The notes beneath the pieces are model-generated. The model was not told the DNA's origin. It did no database searches and was given only the letters and a program-made list of their open reading frames with translations. Position numbers and translations under genes: made by a program. From contig CAUZEA010000011.1 of NCBI GenBank assembly GCA_963578605.1, positions 18,210-82,209 on the forward strand: a DNA stretch of 64,000 bases, in the 5' to 3' direction. Shown here one piece after another: positions 44,977-53,593 of the stretch (its first letter is position 1; each line of letters begins with the position of its first letter). This stretch comes from JAKVCB01 sp963578605 (GTDB lineage: Bacteria > Planctomycetota > Planctomycetia > Pirellulales > Lacipirellulaceae).

Positions 44977-45324
44977 ATGCGCGGGCATGACAATCAGCTC
45001 ACCTCCAGTCTCAAAGAAGAAGGCCGTCATCCCAGTCGTGACGTGTTGCGCGCCGCAGCAAAACCTGTCGGCGACAGATCAGCAGCACCCGACAACACCA
45101 ATGACACTCGCTGCGACAACTTGGTCAAGGCGATTCACCAACGCATCGCTAGTCGTGTCCAAGGACGAATTCACGATTTGAACGTTCGCATCCAAGGACA
45201 AACGGTTGTCCTCTCAGGGCATTGTGCAACGTACTACTCCAAGCAACTTGCCCAACATGCCGCTCAGGGAGTCATTGAGGACGAACACCTGGAGAACGAG
45301 ATTCACGTCGTCGTACCCAGGTGA
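44977..45324 (+). CDS. BON-domain protein
   Basis: 115 residues from the ATG at 44977, with AAGGA eight bases upstream (TTG at 44971 also in frame). The C-terminal ~70 residues match the BON domain: alpha-beta with LNVRIQGQTVVLSGHCATYYSKQLAQHAAQ and the final beta strand ENEIHVV. BON domains bind phospholipid or interact with membranes. There is no export signal, so it may act at the inner face or bind partners. Its 3' end overlaps lpxK by 22 bp, convergent. Confidence 0.78.
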   Translation: MRGHDNQLTSSLKEEGRHPSRDVLRAAAKPVGDRSAAPDNTNDTRCDNLVKAIHQRIASRVQGRIHDLNVRIQGQTVVLSGHCATYYSKQLAQHAAQGVIEDEHLENEIHVVVPR

Positions 45325-46409
45325 AAATCTTGCACCTCGCAGTTGGGATCGCCCCGCTTCCCGGTGACGGCGTTGCTGAGCATTTGCTCCAACGCTCGCT
45401 GGCCTTTGAGAATCTCCAGTTCCACCACCATGGCCGATAGACGAACCTCGTCAATTCTCTCAACCGGTAATTTTACCAGGTCCTTGTGCGTACACACAAC
45501 TTCCCGAGCGCCACTTGCACGAACCCAGGCCGCAATCGCATCAAGATCGCCTGGCTCATATTGGTGGTGATCGCCGAATTCACGCCACGCAACCAGGTTG
45601 CAACCGGTCGATAACAACGTGTGACGAAATCCGTGTGGATTGCCAATTCCGCAAAATGCCGCGACTGAAACTCCCGCTAATTCATTCAAGGCACGCACAT
45701 TGCCGTGATGGTCCATGAGCCGGCTTGGTTTATGGGCCGCTTCACAACAAGGCAACTCTGGAACGACATTTTGTATTCGTGACCGGATACCGTCCCGCCG
45801 GGCTGGATTGACCATGTCGACACGCGTCAGGCAAACCCCATCAGCCCGACGCAATGACGCAATCGGCTCTCGCAAGGTACCTCTGGGAAACAGATGCCCG
45901 TACCCGAACGGCTGAAGGCAGTCGATCAAAACAATATCCAAATTGCGCGCCAGGCGACGGTGCTGGAATGCGTCGTCGGCCAGAATGACTTGAGCGTTCC
46001 ACTGCTCGATCGCGGTCCGTGCCGCAGCAACACGGTCCCGATTCTGAACATGTGGCACATCAGGCAACGACTGGTGCAGTTCCAACGCCTCGTCGTTCGC
46101 CGTGCCCGCAGTGGTACCATATCCACGACTCACAATGACCACCCGCAGGCCCTGCCCCCGCAACCAGGTGGCCAGCCATTTGACCATCGGTGTTTTTCCC
46201 GTCCCTCCCAGCGAGAGGTTCCCAACGCTGATCACCGGAACCCCAACCGAACGGGTTGCCCTCTGCCCCATGTCAAACTGATGGTTCCGCCAGGCAGTCC
46301 CCCATGTGTAGGGAACTTCGATGGCGCGGAGCGCCGCCCGTAACAGCGACCCAGCCAGGCCGCGCCGCTCTCCAGCAACAATTTCGCGATACCGGTTAGC
46401 GTAATTCAC
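45303..46409 (-). CDS. lpxK: Tetraacyldisaccharide 4'-kinase
   Basis: 368 residues from a GTG at 46409. Walker A VGNLSLGGTGKTPMVKWLA and the following IVSRGYG, then VILADDAFQHRRL (DDGFQH-type motif) are diagnostic of LpxK, which phosphorylates the lipid A precursor at the inner membrane. An N-terminal amphipathic segment precedes the kinase domain. Presence indicates an LPS-type outer membrane, consistent with modern views of planctomycete envelopes. No other lpx genes are near. Confidence 0.9.
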   Translation of the reverse strand: MNYANRYREIVAGERRGLAGSLLRAALRAIEVPYTWGTAWRNHQFDMGQRATRSVGVPVISVGNLSLGGTGKTPMVKWLATWLRGQGLRVVIVSRGYGTTAGTANDEALELHQSLPDVPHVQNRDRVAAARTAIEQWNAQVILADDAFQHRRLARNLDIVLIDCLQPFGYGHLFPRGTLREPIASLRRADGVCLTRVDMVNPARRDGIRSRIQNVVPELPCCEAAHKPSRLMDHHGNVRALNELAGVSVAAFCGIGNPHGFRHTLLSTGCNLVAWREFGDHHQYEPGDLDAIAAWVRASGAREVVCTHKDLVKLPVERIDEVRLSAMVVELEILKGQRALEQMLSNAVTGKRGDPNCEVQDFHLGTTT

Positions 46410-46665
46410 GCTGATTTTCGTGCACCTCGACGCGGATCATATCTCCCCCGATCAGGCGTAGCCTAGTCACCCCCCACAAGGCGTGTCGACACGAATTCAG
46501 CCAAAAACGGGGATATCATCGGGCGATGGCCTCAATTCCCGTAAAATCGGTTGTCGTGGCGGGCAAATTAGGGGGTGTCCGTCGGTCTCGGCATCCAACA
46601 TCCTCATCACAAACCCTATAATGAAATGGCAAGGCAAAATAGATTTTCACAACGGCCTCTTGAAC

Positions 46666-49600
46666 ATGAGCCCATCTGACCCAAAACCGACTGGCGCTCC
46701 ACCGGTCACCATTCAAAAAAAACCCGTCCCCTGCGAACAATTCATCCATGAGCAGGTTAGTCGCACGCGGCGAACCCTCAAAATCGTCGATCTGGCCACC
46801 TCGTTGATTGTCCTGGTGGCCGGACTGCTTGGATTGCTGTTGTTAGTTGCGATGGCCGATCATTGGGTTGTGCCGGGTGGCCTCGGCATGGAAATCCGCT
46901 TCACAGTTTTCTTCCTGGCGCTGGCGGCGAGTCTTTGGTATGGCTGGAAGCACTTGTGGCCCCATTTGGTCTACCGGGTCAACCCCGTTTACGCGGCACA
47001 AACCATCGAACGCTCCAGTCCCTCGTTGAAAAACAGCCTGTTGAATCTCCTGCTGTTTGGCCAACAGCGGGAAACCATTCCTGAGGCTGTTTACCACACG
47101 CTCGAACATCAAGCTGCCGAAAGACTTAAGCGTGTAACCGTTGAAAACGCGGTTGACCGCTCCAGACTGATTCACATCGGCTATCTCTTTGCCGCTTTGG
47201 TCGTTCTGATCGCCCTTTACAAAATCTTATCGCCCAAAGATCCGTTCGTCTCGGCAAGACGGATCGTGATGCCGTGGGCAGAGATTGCTGCTCCCAGCCG
47301 TGTTTCGATCGAAAATGTCGATCCCGGTACCGACACCGTGACCCGCGGTGAAGTTGTCACCATCAGTGCGATGATCCGTGGTCTTGAAGAAGACGAGGAC
47401 GCCCAACTTCGCTTCACAACCGACGATCGGCAGGCGGTCGATCAGTCCCTGACAATGCATTCATCGGACGGTCTTCATTTTCAATGCCAGCTCACAGATC
47501 ATAGTGCCTCGAGCCGTTCGACCGGCGTGCAAGGTAACTTACACTATCGAATTGTGGCGGGGGACGGGCATTCGAAATCGTTCTTCCTGACCGTCGTCGA
47601 GGCTCCCGCGCTTACCGTCAAGCAAGTCGAATACGACTATCCCGAGTATACCGGCTACGCTGACCAGATCATCACAGACGATGGCCATATCCGTGCGATC
47701 GAGGGCACCAAAATCACACTCCATGCCCGCGCAAACGGGTCGATTGCTGAGGCCTACCTCGATTTCGAGGCGGATGGACGCCGCGACCTTGCCATGGAAC
47801 ACCAGGATGACACGGCTAAAGCCATGTTCGCACTCGCCTTGCGGCCCGATCGACGTACGCCAAAGCACACCTGCTACGCGCTGCGAATGAAAAATGTGGA
47901 AGGAAGAAGAAATCACCAGCCCGTACAGCACACAATCGATGTTTTTCCCGACTACCCCCCCGAAGTTGAACTCCGTACTCCCAGCGATAATGTTCGCGAT
48001 GTGCAACTGAACGAAACCGTCGTGATCGAAGTCGAAGCACGTGATCCTGATTTCGCCTTGAGCGACGTGCAACTCGTGGGCGAAGTTGCCGACAATCGCA
48101 TGCTGGATGAAAAATTGTTGCCCGAACCCCGCACCGGGAGATTCGTGGGCCGCTTTCTGTTTACGCCCAGTCGACATGGACTGCAAGCTGGGGATCGTTT
48201 CCGATACTGGGCAATCGCACGCGATAATCGGCAACCCGACCCCAACGTAGCCCTCACCCATCGACAACAATTTCGGATCGTCTCCCCAGAACCCCGCCAG
48301 TCAGAAAATCAAGACCAACTCGCCAATCGCGAAACCAAACCGTCTGACTCCCCAGGCGATTCCCCAGCAGAAGAAGGTCAGGCAGCAGCAGGTCAAACAG
48401 AGGGGAAAGACCAAGCCGACGCGAACCCCCAAGACGATGGCAACCAGGCCAACAACCGTGGCAGCCAAAAAAGCAACACCGCAAACCAGTCGACCAACAG
48501 CTCGTCCCCACCGAGAAAAGAACAACCGCAAGACCCGGACGATCACAGCGGCAACCCGGACCAGGAACCCTCGCCGACCGACGACAACCGGTCCCACGAA
48601 GACCAGCAACCCCAGCCCGGCCAAAACAAGCAGCCGGGACAAGACCAGCCGGGACAAGACCAGCCGGGACAAGACCAGCAGGGACAAGACCAGCAGGGAC
48701 AAGACCAGCAGGGACAAGACCAGCAGGGACAAGACCAGCAGGGACAAGGTGGCACGGCAAGTGATCAACCAGGTGACTCGACCGGCAACAAAACCCGACA
48801 AGGAAATCAGCAACCATCCTCCGGAACGGATGACAAGGTCTCCGATGCACGGGCCGCCAGCCAAAACGGTTCCAACCCATCCAACGCTGCCCAGCGTCGC
48901 CAACCGGGGCAAGGTGGCAATCCTCAGGACCAGCCACGATCGCCCGTTTCACCCACCGGTGATGACGATGGTGAAGCATTCGAGCGCATCCGCCAACATT
49001 TCCAGAAGAAGGATGCCTCCTCGCAATCCAGACAAACACAACCCGATGCTTCGCCGGACACCAACCAGCAAGGCGAATCAAGCCGTCAGGATAACTCCGG
49101 CGAGCAACCGGGAAAATCGGACGCCCAGCGGGCTGCAACCTCGAATGAACCGTCCGAGGATCCGTCTCAGCCCAAAACAAACACCAATCCCACAGAAAAT
49201 TCCCCCGATCAGAGTCCGCATTCCAAACAAGACGAAAGCCCAGGCTCTGGGGATCCTGGCGCCGAAACCAGACCGGGTGATCCTGATCGCGACGGTCAGG
49301 CGAGTCAGGAGCAGAATCAGGAGCAAAGTTCTCCGGGCGGGCAGCAGTCCAGTAGCAAAGGCCCCTCCGGAGCTGGCGACCAACCGGATGAAAGTCAGGG
49401 CGCGCCGAGTTCTGATGAGCGTATGAAACCCCGCGACAAATGGGGACAGGACCCCTCCGACACATCTCGGAGCGACGATGGCGAGCCACCGACCCCGGGA
49501 GCAGGCAAACGCGAGTCCGATTCCAAGGGCGATCAAGGTGGCGACCGACCCGGTGGTGGCCAGGAAGGGGGTGGCCAAAAAGCCGATCACGAAGGAACCG

Positions 49601-50451
49601 GTAGCAGCGGTCAAAATCAATCTGCCGACGAAGGGGGTGGCGAATCCTCAGAACGAGGAACCGGCAACGACTCGGCCGCGGGTGCCGGTGAAAAACAATC
49701 GAGCCAGCCCACGGGTGAACCGGGGGACGGTTCGCAAGGTCAAGGCACTAAAGAGCGTCAGGGCCAAGGAGACCAGCCAGGCGGAAAGCCCTCGTCCCAA
49801 GCAGGCAACCAGAATTCAGAGGGAACCCAACAGCAGGCAACTGGCGAAAAGCCATCAGCCGACCAGAGGCCGGGAGAACCAACGGGAGATGGGGAAAAAC
49901 CGGATCCACCCAAGGATCCTTCCGCCTCCGGGGACAAGGCCGCCGAACAACTCAGCGAGGCACAAGATCCGCGTCAGGAATCATCAGGCGATGGCGCCTC
50001 AGGGGGGGGTGGAAAATCGGGTTCTAATCAGGGTCGACCCCCGCAACCTGGCTCGGGTGAGCCCGGCGGTGACGAAGCCAACCTCGATTATGCCCGCCGC
50101 GAAACCGAACTGATTCTCAACAAGCTCGCCGACCTGCTCAACCGCAAAAAAGTCGATTCCGAACTTCTCGACCAACTTGGTTGGACCCCCAACGAACTCA
50201 AGCAGTTTGTCGATCGCTGGAAGTCTCGCAGAGAAGAAGCTAACCAATCGGCATCCGATTCAACTGCCAACGACTTTTGGAATAACGCCTTGCGGAGCCT
50301 CGGCTTCAAACCAGACTCGCCTGGCAAAGGCGCTTCGCAAAAGGACGATACCTTGCGCGATCTACGCGATGCGGCACGAGTCCCCCCCCCGCCCGAGTTT
50401 GAACAACGGCTCCGCGCCTACAACCAGGGCGTGTCGAAATCAGCCAACTAA
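46666..50451 (+). CDS. Large membrane protein with DUF4175-like head and extreme Gln/Gly/Asp-rich tail
   Basis: About 1,261 residues if started at 46666; the frame is open from 46483 and other ATGs (e.g. 46621) are possible. Three hydrophobic helices lie near residues 42-64, 77-95 and 167-187, followed by ~350 residues of beta-rich, Ig-like sequence (DUF4175-like). From ~545 to ~1135 the protein is low complexity, dominated by Gln, Gly, Asp, Ser, Pro and Glu, including eight 15-nt repeats giving GQDQP/GQDQQ. A conserved-looking ~120-residue C-terminus (DYARRETELILNKLADLLNR) returns. Such proteins often accompany MoxR/DUF58 operons, but here nadB follows. Function unknown. Confidence 0.72.
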   Translation: MSPSDPKPTGAPPVTIQKKPVPCEQFIHEQVSRTRRTLKIVDLATSLIVLVAGLLGLLLLVAMADHWVVPGGLGMEIRFTVFFLALAASLWYGWKHLWPHLVYRVNPVYAAQTIERSSPSLKNSLLNLLLFGQQRETIPEAVYHTLEHQAAERLKRVTVENAVDRSRLIHIGYLFAALVVLIALYKILSPKDPFVSARRIVMPWAEIAAPSRVSIENVDPGTDTVTRGEVVTISAMIRGLEEDEDAQLRFTTDDRQAVDQSLTMHSSDGLHFQCQLTDHSASSRSTGVQGNLHYRIVAGDGHSKSFFLTVVEAPALTVKQVEYDYPEYTGYADQIITDDGHIRAIEGTKITLHARANGSIAEAYLDFEADGRRDLAMEHQDDTAKAMFALALRPDRRTPKHTCYALRMKNVEGRRNHQPVQHTIDVFPDYPPEVELRTPSDNVRDVQLNETVVIEVEARDPDFALSDVQLVGEVADNRMLDEKLLPEPRTGRFVGRFLFTPSRHGLQAGDRFRYWAIARDNRQPDPNVALTHRQQFRIVSPEPRQSENQDQLANRETKPSDSPGDSPAEEGQAAAGQTEGKDQADANPQDDGNQANNRGSQKSNTANQSTNSSSPPRKEQPQDPDDHSGNPDQEPSPTDDNRSHEDQQPQPGQNKQPGQDQPGQDQPGQDQQGQDQQGQDQQGQDQQGQDQQGQGGTASDQPGDSTGNKTRQGNQQPSSGTDDKVSDARAASQNGSNPSNAAQRRQPGQGGNPQDQPRSPVSPTGDDDGEAFERIRQHFQKKDASSQSRQTQPDASPDTNQQGESSRQDNSGEQPGKSDAQRAATSNEPSEDPSQPKTNTNPTENSPDQSPHSKQDESPGSGDPGAETRPGDPDRDGQASQEQNQEQSSPGGQQSSSKGPSGAGDQPDESQGAPSSDERMKPRDKWGQDPSDTSRSDDGEPPTPGAGKRESDSKGDQGGDRPGGGQEGGGQKADHEGTGSSGQNQSADEGGGESSERGTGNDSAAGAGEKQSSQPTGEPGDGSQGQGTKERQGQGDQPGGKPSSQAGNQNSEGTQQQATGEKPSADQRPGEPTGDGEKPDPPKDPSASGDKAAEQLSEAQDPRQESSGDGASGGGGKSGSNQGRPPQPGSGEPGGDEANLDYARRETELILNKLADLLNRKKVDSELLDQLGWTPNELKQFVDRWKSRREEANQSASDSTANDFWNNALRSLGFKPDSPGKGASQKDDTLRDLRDAARVPPPPEFEQRLRAYNQGVSKSAN
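48631..48750. repeat. Eight 15-nt tandem repeats inside the DUF4175-like gene
   Basis: CAGC(C/A)GGGACAAGAC repeated eight times in frame; the first three units read CAGCCGG and the last five CAGCAGG. They code for GQDQP then GQDQQ. The GC-rich repeat creates long spurious open frames on the other strand. Confidence 0.9.
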
Positions 50452-50708
50452 CGATTTTGCTTTGAGCTAGCCGTGCTGGAGCGCGGAAACGTCCCCGATC
50501 TTATGCAAGTCGCAAACAGCGATTGTCGAAAAACGGCAATTATCGAAAAACCACGCCTCCCGACCCCGGGGTAAACCCTGCGCAACCCGTTTCCGAAGCC
50601 TCTGCTGGCAAAGAAGTCAGCCGAAAAGCCCGAACCACTCGACTGGCCGACTGGCTGGTACGTTGCAACGGATTGTCGCAATTTGGCCGGTAGCTGCCCG
50701 TTGGAAAG

Positions 50709-52337
50709 ATGGTTAAGCTTGCGATTATGAAATCTTGTGAGGTTCCCCGGTATCTTGTTCCTTTTCATCCCAAGCGAATCCCTCACCACTTCGTCGATGT
50801 GCTCATCCTGGGGGGCGGCATCGCCGGACTGCGCGCCGCGATGGAAATCGATCGCCGGCTTTCACTGCTAATCGTCACCAAGGACGTTATGCAGGAGTCG
50901 AGCAGTGTCTATGCGCAAGGAGGAATCGCAGGGGTCCTTGATCCAGAAGACTGCTTTCAAAATCACATTGACGACACCCTGGCCGCAGGTGCCAATCTTT
51001 GCAACCGTGACGTGGTCGAAATGGTCGTCCGCGAAGCACCCGATCACATTCGACAATTGATTGCCTGGGGAACCCAATTCGACCAGGACCAGGGCGAACT
51101 GATGCTGGGACGCGAAGGTGGGCACAGTCGTCATCGAATTGTTCATGCCCTGGGCGATGCCACCGGCCGAGAAGTCATGCGGGCCATGATTCATCGAGCG
51201 TGCAATGAACTCGAGGCCCAAATCTGGCAAAACACCTTTACGATGGATCTTTTGACAGACGCGGGCAGTTGCCGCGGAGCACTCGTTTGGAACGTTGACC
51301 ATGGCAAGACGTTCGTTTGGGCCAAACAAACCATTCTCTGCACAGGTGGCTGCGGACAAATCTTTCGCGAAACGACCAATCCCCGTATTTCCACCGGCGA
51401 CGGTCACGCACTTGCCTACCGTGCGGGTGCGGCATTGGCCGATATGGAATTCATCCAGTTCCATCCGACCGTGCTCTACATAGCTGGTAGCATCCGCAGC
51501 TTGATTACCGAGGCAATCCGCGGCGAAGGAGCCCGCTTGATTGACAGTCATGGCGAGCACTTCATGCCGGCGTATGACCAGCAGGCCGAATTGGCTCCCC
51601 GCGATATCGTAAGCCGGGCGATTGTCTCACAAATGGAAAAAACCAAACACCCAAATGTCTACCTCGATCTGAGCCATCTCGACGGCGCGCGGGTTCGCCA
51701 GCGGTTCCCTGGTATTGCGCGAACCTGCGCGGAATTCGGGATCGATATCGCGACCGATCCCATCCCCGTTCGTCCCGGCGCCCACTACATGATCGGCGGT
51801 GTTGTTGTCGACCATCGCGGGCAAACATCCCTGCCTCGATTGTGGGCAGCAGGCGAGGTGACCAGCAGTGGCTTGCACGGAGCCAATCGCCTCGCCTCCA
51901 ACAGTTTGCTCGAGGGACTCGTGTATGGTACCCACGCCGGGCACGATGCTTCGGCAGCCGCCCTCGAAGAATCCGATGACTTTCAGGCCCTCCGCTTGGA
52001 AAACCCCACGAGCGAACCACCCGCCGAACGGCTCGATTTGACAGACGTGCGCAATTCCCTCAAAAGTCTCAATTGGCGGGCTGTCGGGGTCCGTCGAAAT
52101 CGCGAAAGCCTTACCGAGGCAGCCCAGACCATCCACCAATGGTGCCAGTACGCCCTCACGCGACAACTGACCGACCCGACCGGTTGGGAACTGCAAAACA
52201 TGTTGACCGTCAGCAAGCTAATGATCGAATCGGCCCTCAGACGCGAAGAATCCCGCGGAGTTCACCTCCGGACCGACTTCCCCGAAACCAACGACCCGCT
52301 TTGGCAACGCCATATCGAGATTGTGCGGGGCCGTTAG
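50709..52337 (+). CDS. nadB: L-aspartate oxidase
   Basis: 542 residues (possible start at 50727). FAD-binding ILGGGIAGLRAAMEI at the N-terminus, the succinate dehydrogenase/NadB motif SSVYAQGGIAGVLDPEDC, active-site segments GGHSRHRIVHALGDATG and EAIRGEGARLID, and the C-terminal helical domain with SLTEAAQTIHQW. It oxidises L-aspartate to iminoaspartate for NAD synthesis. nadA and nadC are not visible. It lies between the large membrane protein and the ABC module without an obvious link. Confidence 0.93.
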   Translation: MVKLAIMKSCEVPRYLVPFHPKRIPHHFVDVLILGGGIAGLRAAMEIDRRLSLLIVTKDVMQESSSVYAQGGIAGVLDPEDCFQNHIDDTLAAGANLCNRDVVEMVVREAPDHIRQLIAWGTQFDQDQGELMLGREGGHSRHRIVHALGDATGREVMRAMIHRACNELEAQIWQNTFTMDLLTDAGSCRGALVWNVDHGKTFVWAKQTILCTGGCGQIFRETTNPRISTGDGHALAYRAGAALADMEFIQFHPTVLYIAGSIRSLITEAIRGEGARLIDSHGEHFMPAYDQQAELAPRDIVSRAIVSQMEKTKHPNVYLDLSHLDGARVRQRFPGIARTCAEFGIDIATDPIPVRPGAHYMIGGVVVDHRGQTSLPRLWAAGEVTSSGLHGANRLASNSLLEGLVYGTHAGHDASAAALEESDDFQALRLENPTSEPPAERLDLTDVRNSLKSLNWRAVGVRRNRESLTEAAQTIHQWCQYALTRQLTDPTGWELQNMLTVSKLMIESALRREESRGVHLRTDFPETNDPLWQRHIEIVRGR

Positions 52338-52763
52338 GCAAGATCGGCAATCTGCCCGCCAGACCACTCCGAACCGGGCTCTCGTCGACGACGTATCAAC
52401 AGCTATAGACAAGCCCCGGGTGCCGGTTTATCCTATTGCCTTCGGCAGGTGTCTCAGGCATCCTCAAGTTTCCGCCGTGCTGATGTCGGGGCCTCGCAAG
52501 TTCGTTGGTATTCTTGCCCCCTCTCCCCGATCGCTGCCATTGGACCAAGGGGAGACGTTGAGCACGTGTCGGAAATACCAGTGATCCGTTATCAGTTTTT
52601 AGAGTGATCGCTAATCGGCCTGTGCCCGATACCCCAATGGATAGCGGCCCTGCCAAAACCCATTCCCTAGCTTCCCCGAACGATCCGCAATACCTGGCCT
52701 GCTGCGGCAATTTGAGACGCGTTCGATCTGTTTTCCCTGACTACCACGAGGAGCCTTCAAGCC
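52338..52763. other. Intergenic region before the ABC module
   Basis: 426 bp, no gene. Minor frames on both strands lack structure. The promoter for the ABC/GldFG/DUF4340 operon is expected here, and GAGGAG at its end is the ribosome site for the ATPase gene. Confidence 0.5.
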
Positions 52764-53522
52764 ATGAATCAAGCAGCCCACGGCGGCAATGCCACCAACG
52801 GCTCCGCCATGATTGAAGCGGTTAACCTGTCAAAATATTACGGCGACTTCGCTGCCACCCGCGATGTCTCGTTCACCATCGAGCGGGGTGAGGTCGTAGC
52901 CTTTATCGGGCCCAACGGTGCGGGTAAAAGCACCACGCTGAAACTGTTGACCGGCTATCTCGCTCCTTCGACCGGAACCGCTCGAATCGCCGGCTACGAT
53001 ACGGCCACCGACCGGCTTGCGGCGTCGCGCCAACTCGGCTACCTGCCCGAAAACGGGCCGCTCTATCCCGACATGACGCCCCGCAGCATACTCCGTTTTT
53101 CGGGCGAACTACAAGGGATGTCCCCCGCGGAAATCGACCAGCGGATGCGCGACGTCATCGAACTTTGCCGCTTGGATAGTGTGCTGGGAAAACCGATCGG
53201 TAAGCTCTCCAAAGGTTTTTGCCAACGGGTTGGGATGGCCCGCGTGCTCCTGCACGAACCCGATGTGCTCATCCTGGATGAGCCAACAGCCGGACTGGAT
53301 CCAAACCAGATTCGCGAAGTACGTAATACGCTTCGACGCCTGGGCAAAACCAAAACCATTTTGATTTCGACCCATATTCTGCAAGAGGTCGAACCGACGT
53401 GTACCCGCGTACTCTTTATCAACGAAGGCCGCCTCGTATTCGATGGCACACCCGCTGAACTCAAAGCAGACGAAAAAAATCTCGACGAACGCTTCCATCA
53501 GATCACCTCCGTGGAAAGCTGA
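52764..53522 (+). CDS. ABC transporter ATPase (GldA-like)
   Basis: 252 residues. Walker A FIGPNGAGKSTTLKLLTGYL, Q-loop GYLPENGPLY, signature LSKGFCQRVGMARVL and Walker B VLILDEPTAGLDPNQ. The sequence is of the ABC-2 export type that pairs with GldF-like permeases. GAGGAG precedes the ATG by about ten bases. It heads an operon with the fused permease/GldG gene and a DUF4340 gene; in Bacteroidetes the GldAFG complex supports gliding, but in planctomycetes its cargo is unknown. Confidence 0.92.
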   Translation: MNQAAHGGNATNGSAMIEAVNLSKYYGDFAATRDVSFTIERGEVVAFIGPNGAGKSTTLKLLTGYLAPSTGTARIAGYDTATDRLAASRQLGYLPENGPLYPDMTPRSILRFSGELQGMSPAEIDQRMRDVIELCRLDSVLGKPIGKLSKGFCQRVGMARVLLHEPDVLILDEPTAGLDPNQIREVRNTLRRLGKTKTILISTHILQEVEPTCTRVLFINEGRLVFDGTPAELKADEKNLDERFHQITSVES

Positions 53523-53593
53523 ACTCGCGCGCCACCCCTTACACATTACCGGACATCCACCACTAGTCACATGCCACCCATTTTTGGTTCGCC

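Noticed and set aside
48254..49489. Long antisense open frame (411 codons) with repeated Val-Pro-Ala-Gly-Leu units
   Set aside because: It is created by the GC-rich 15-nt repeats and low-complexity codons of the sense gene; it has no start signal or domain.
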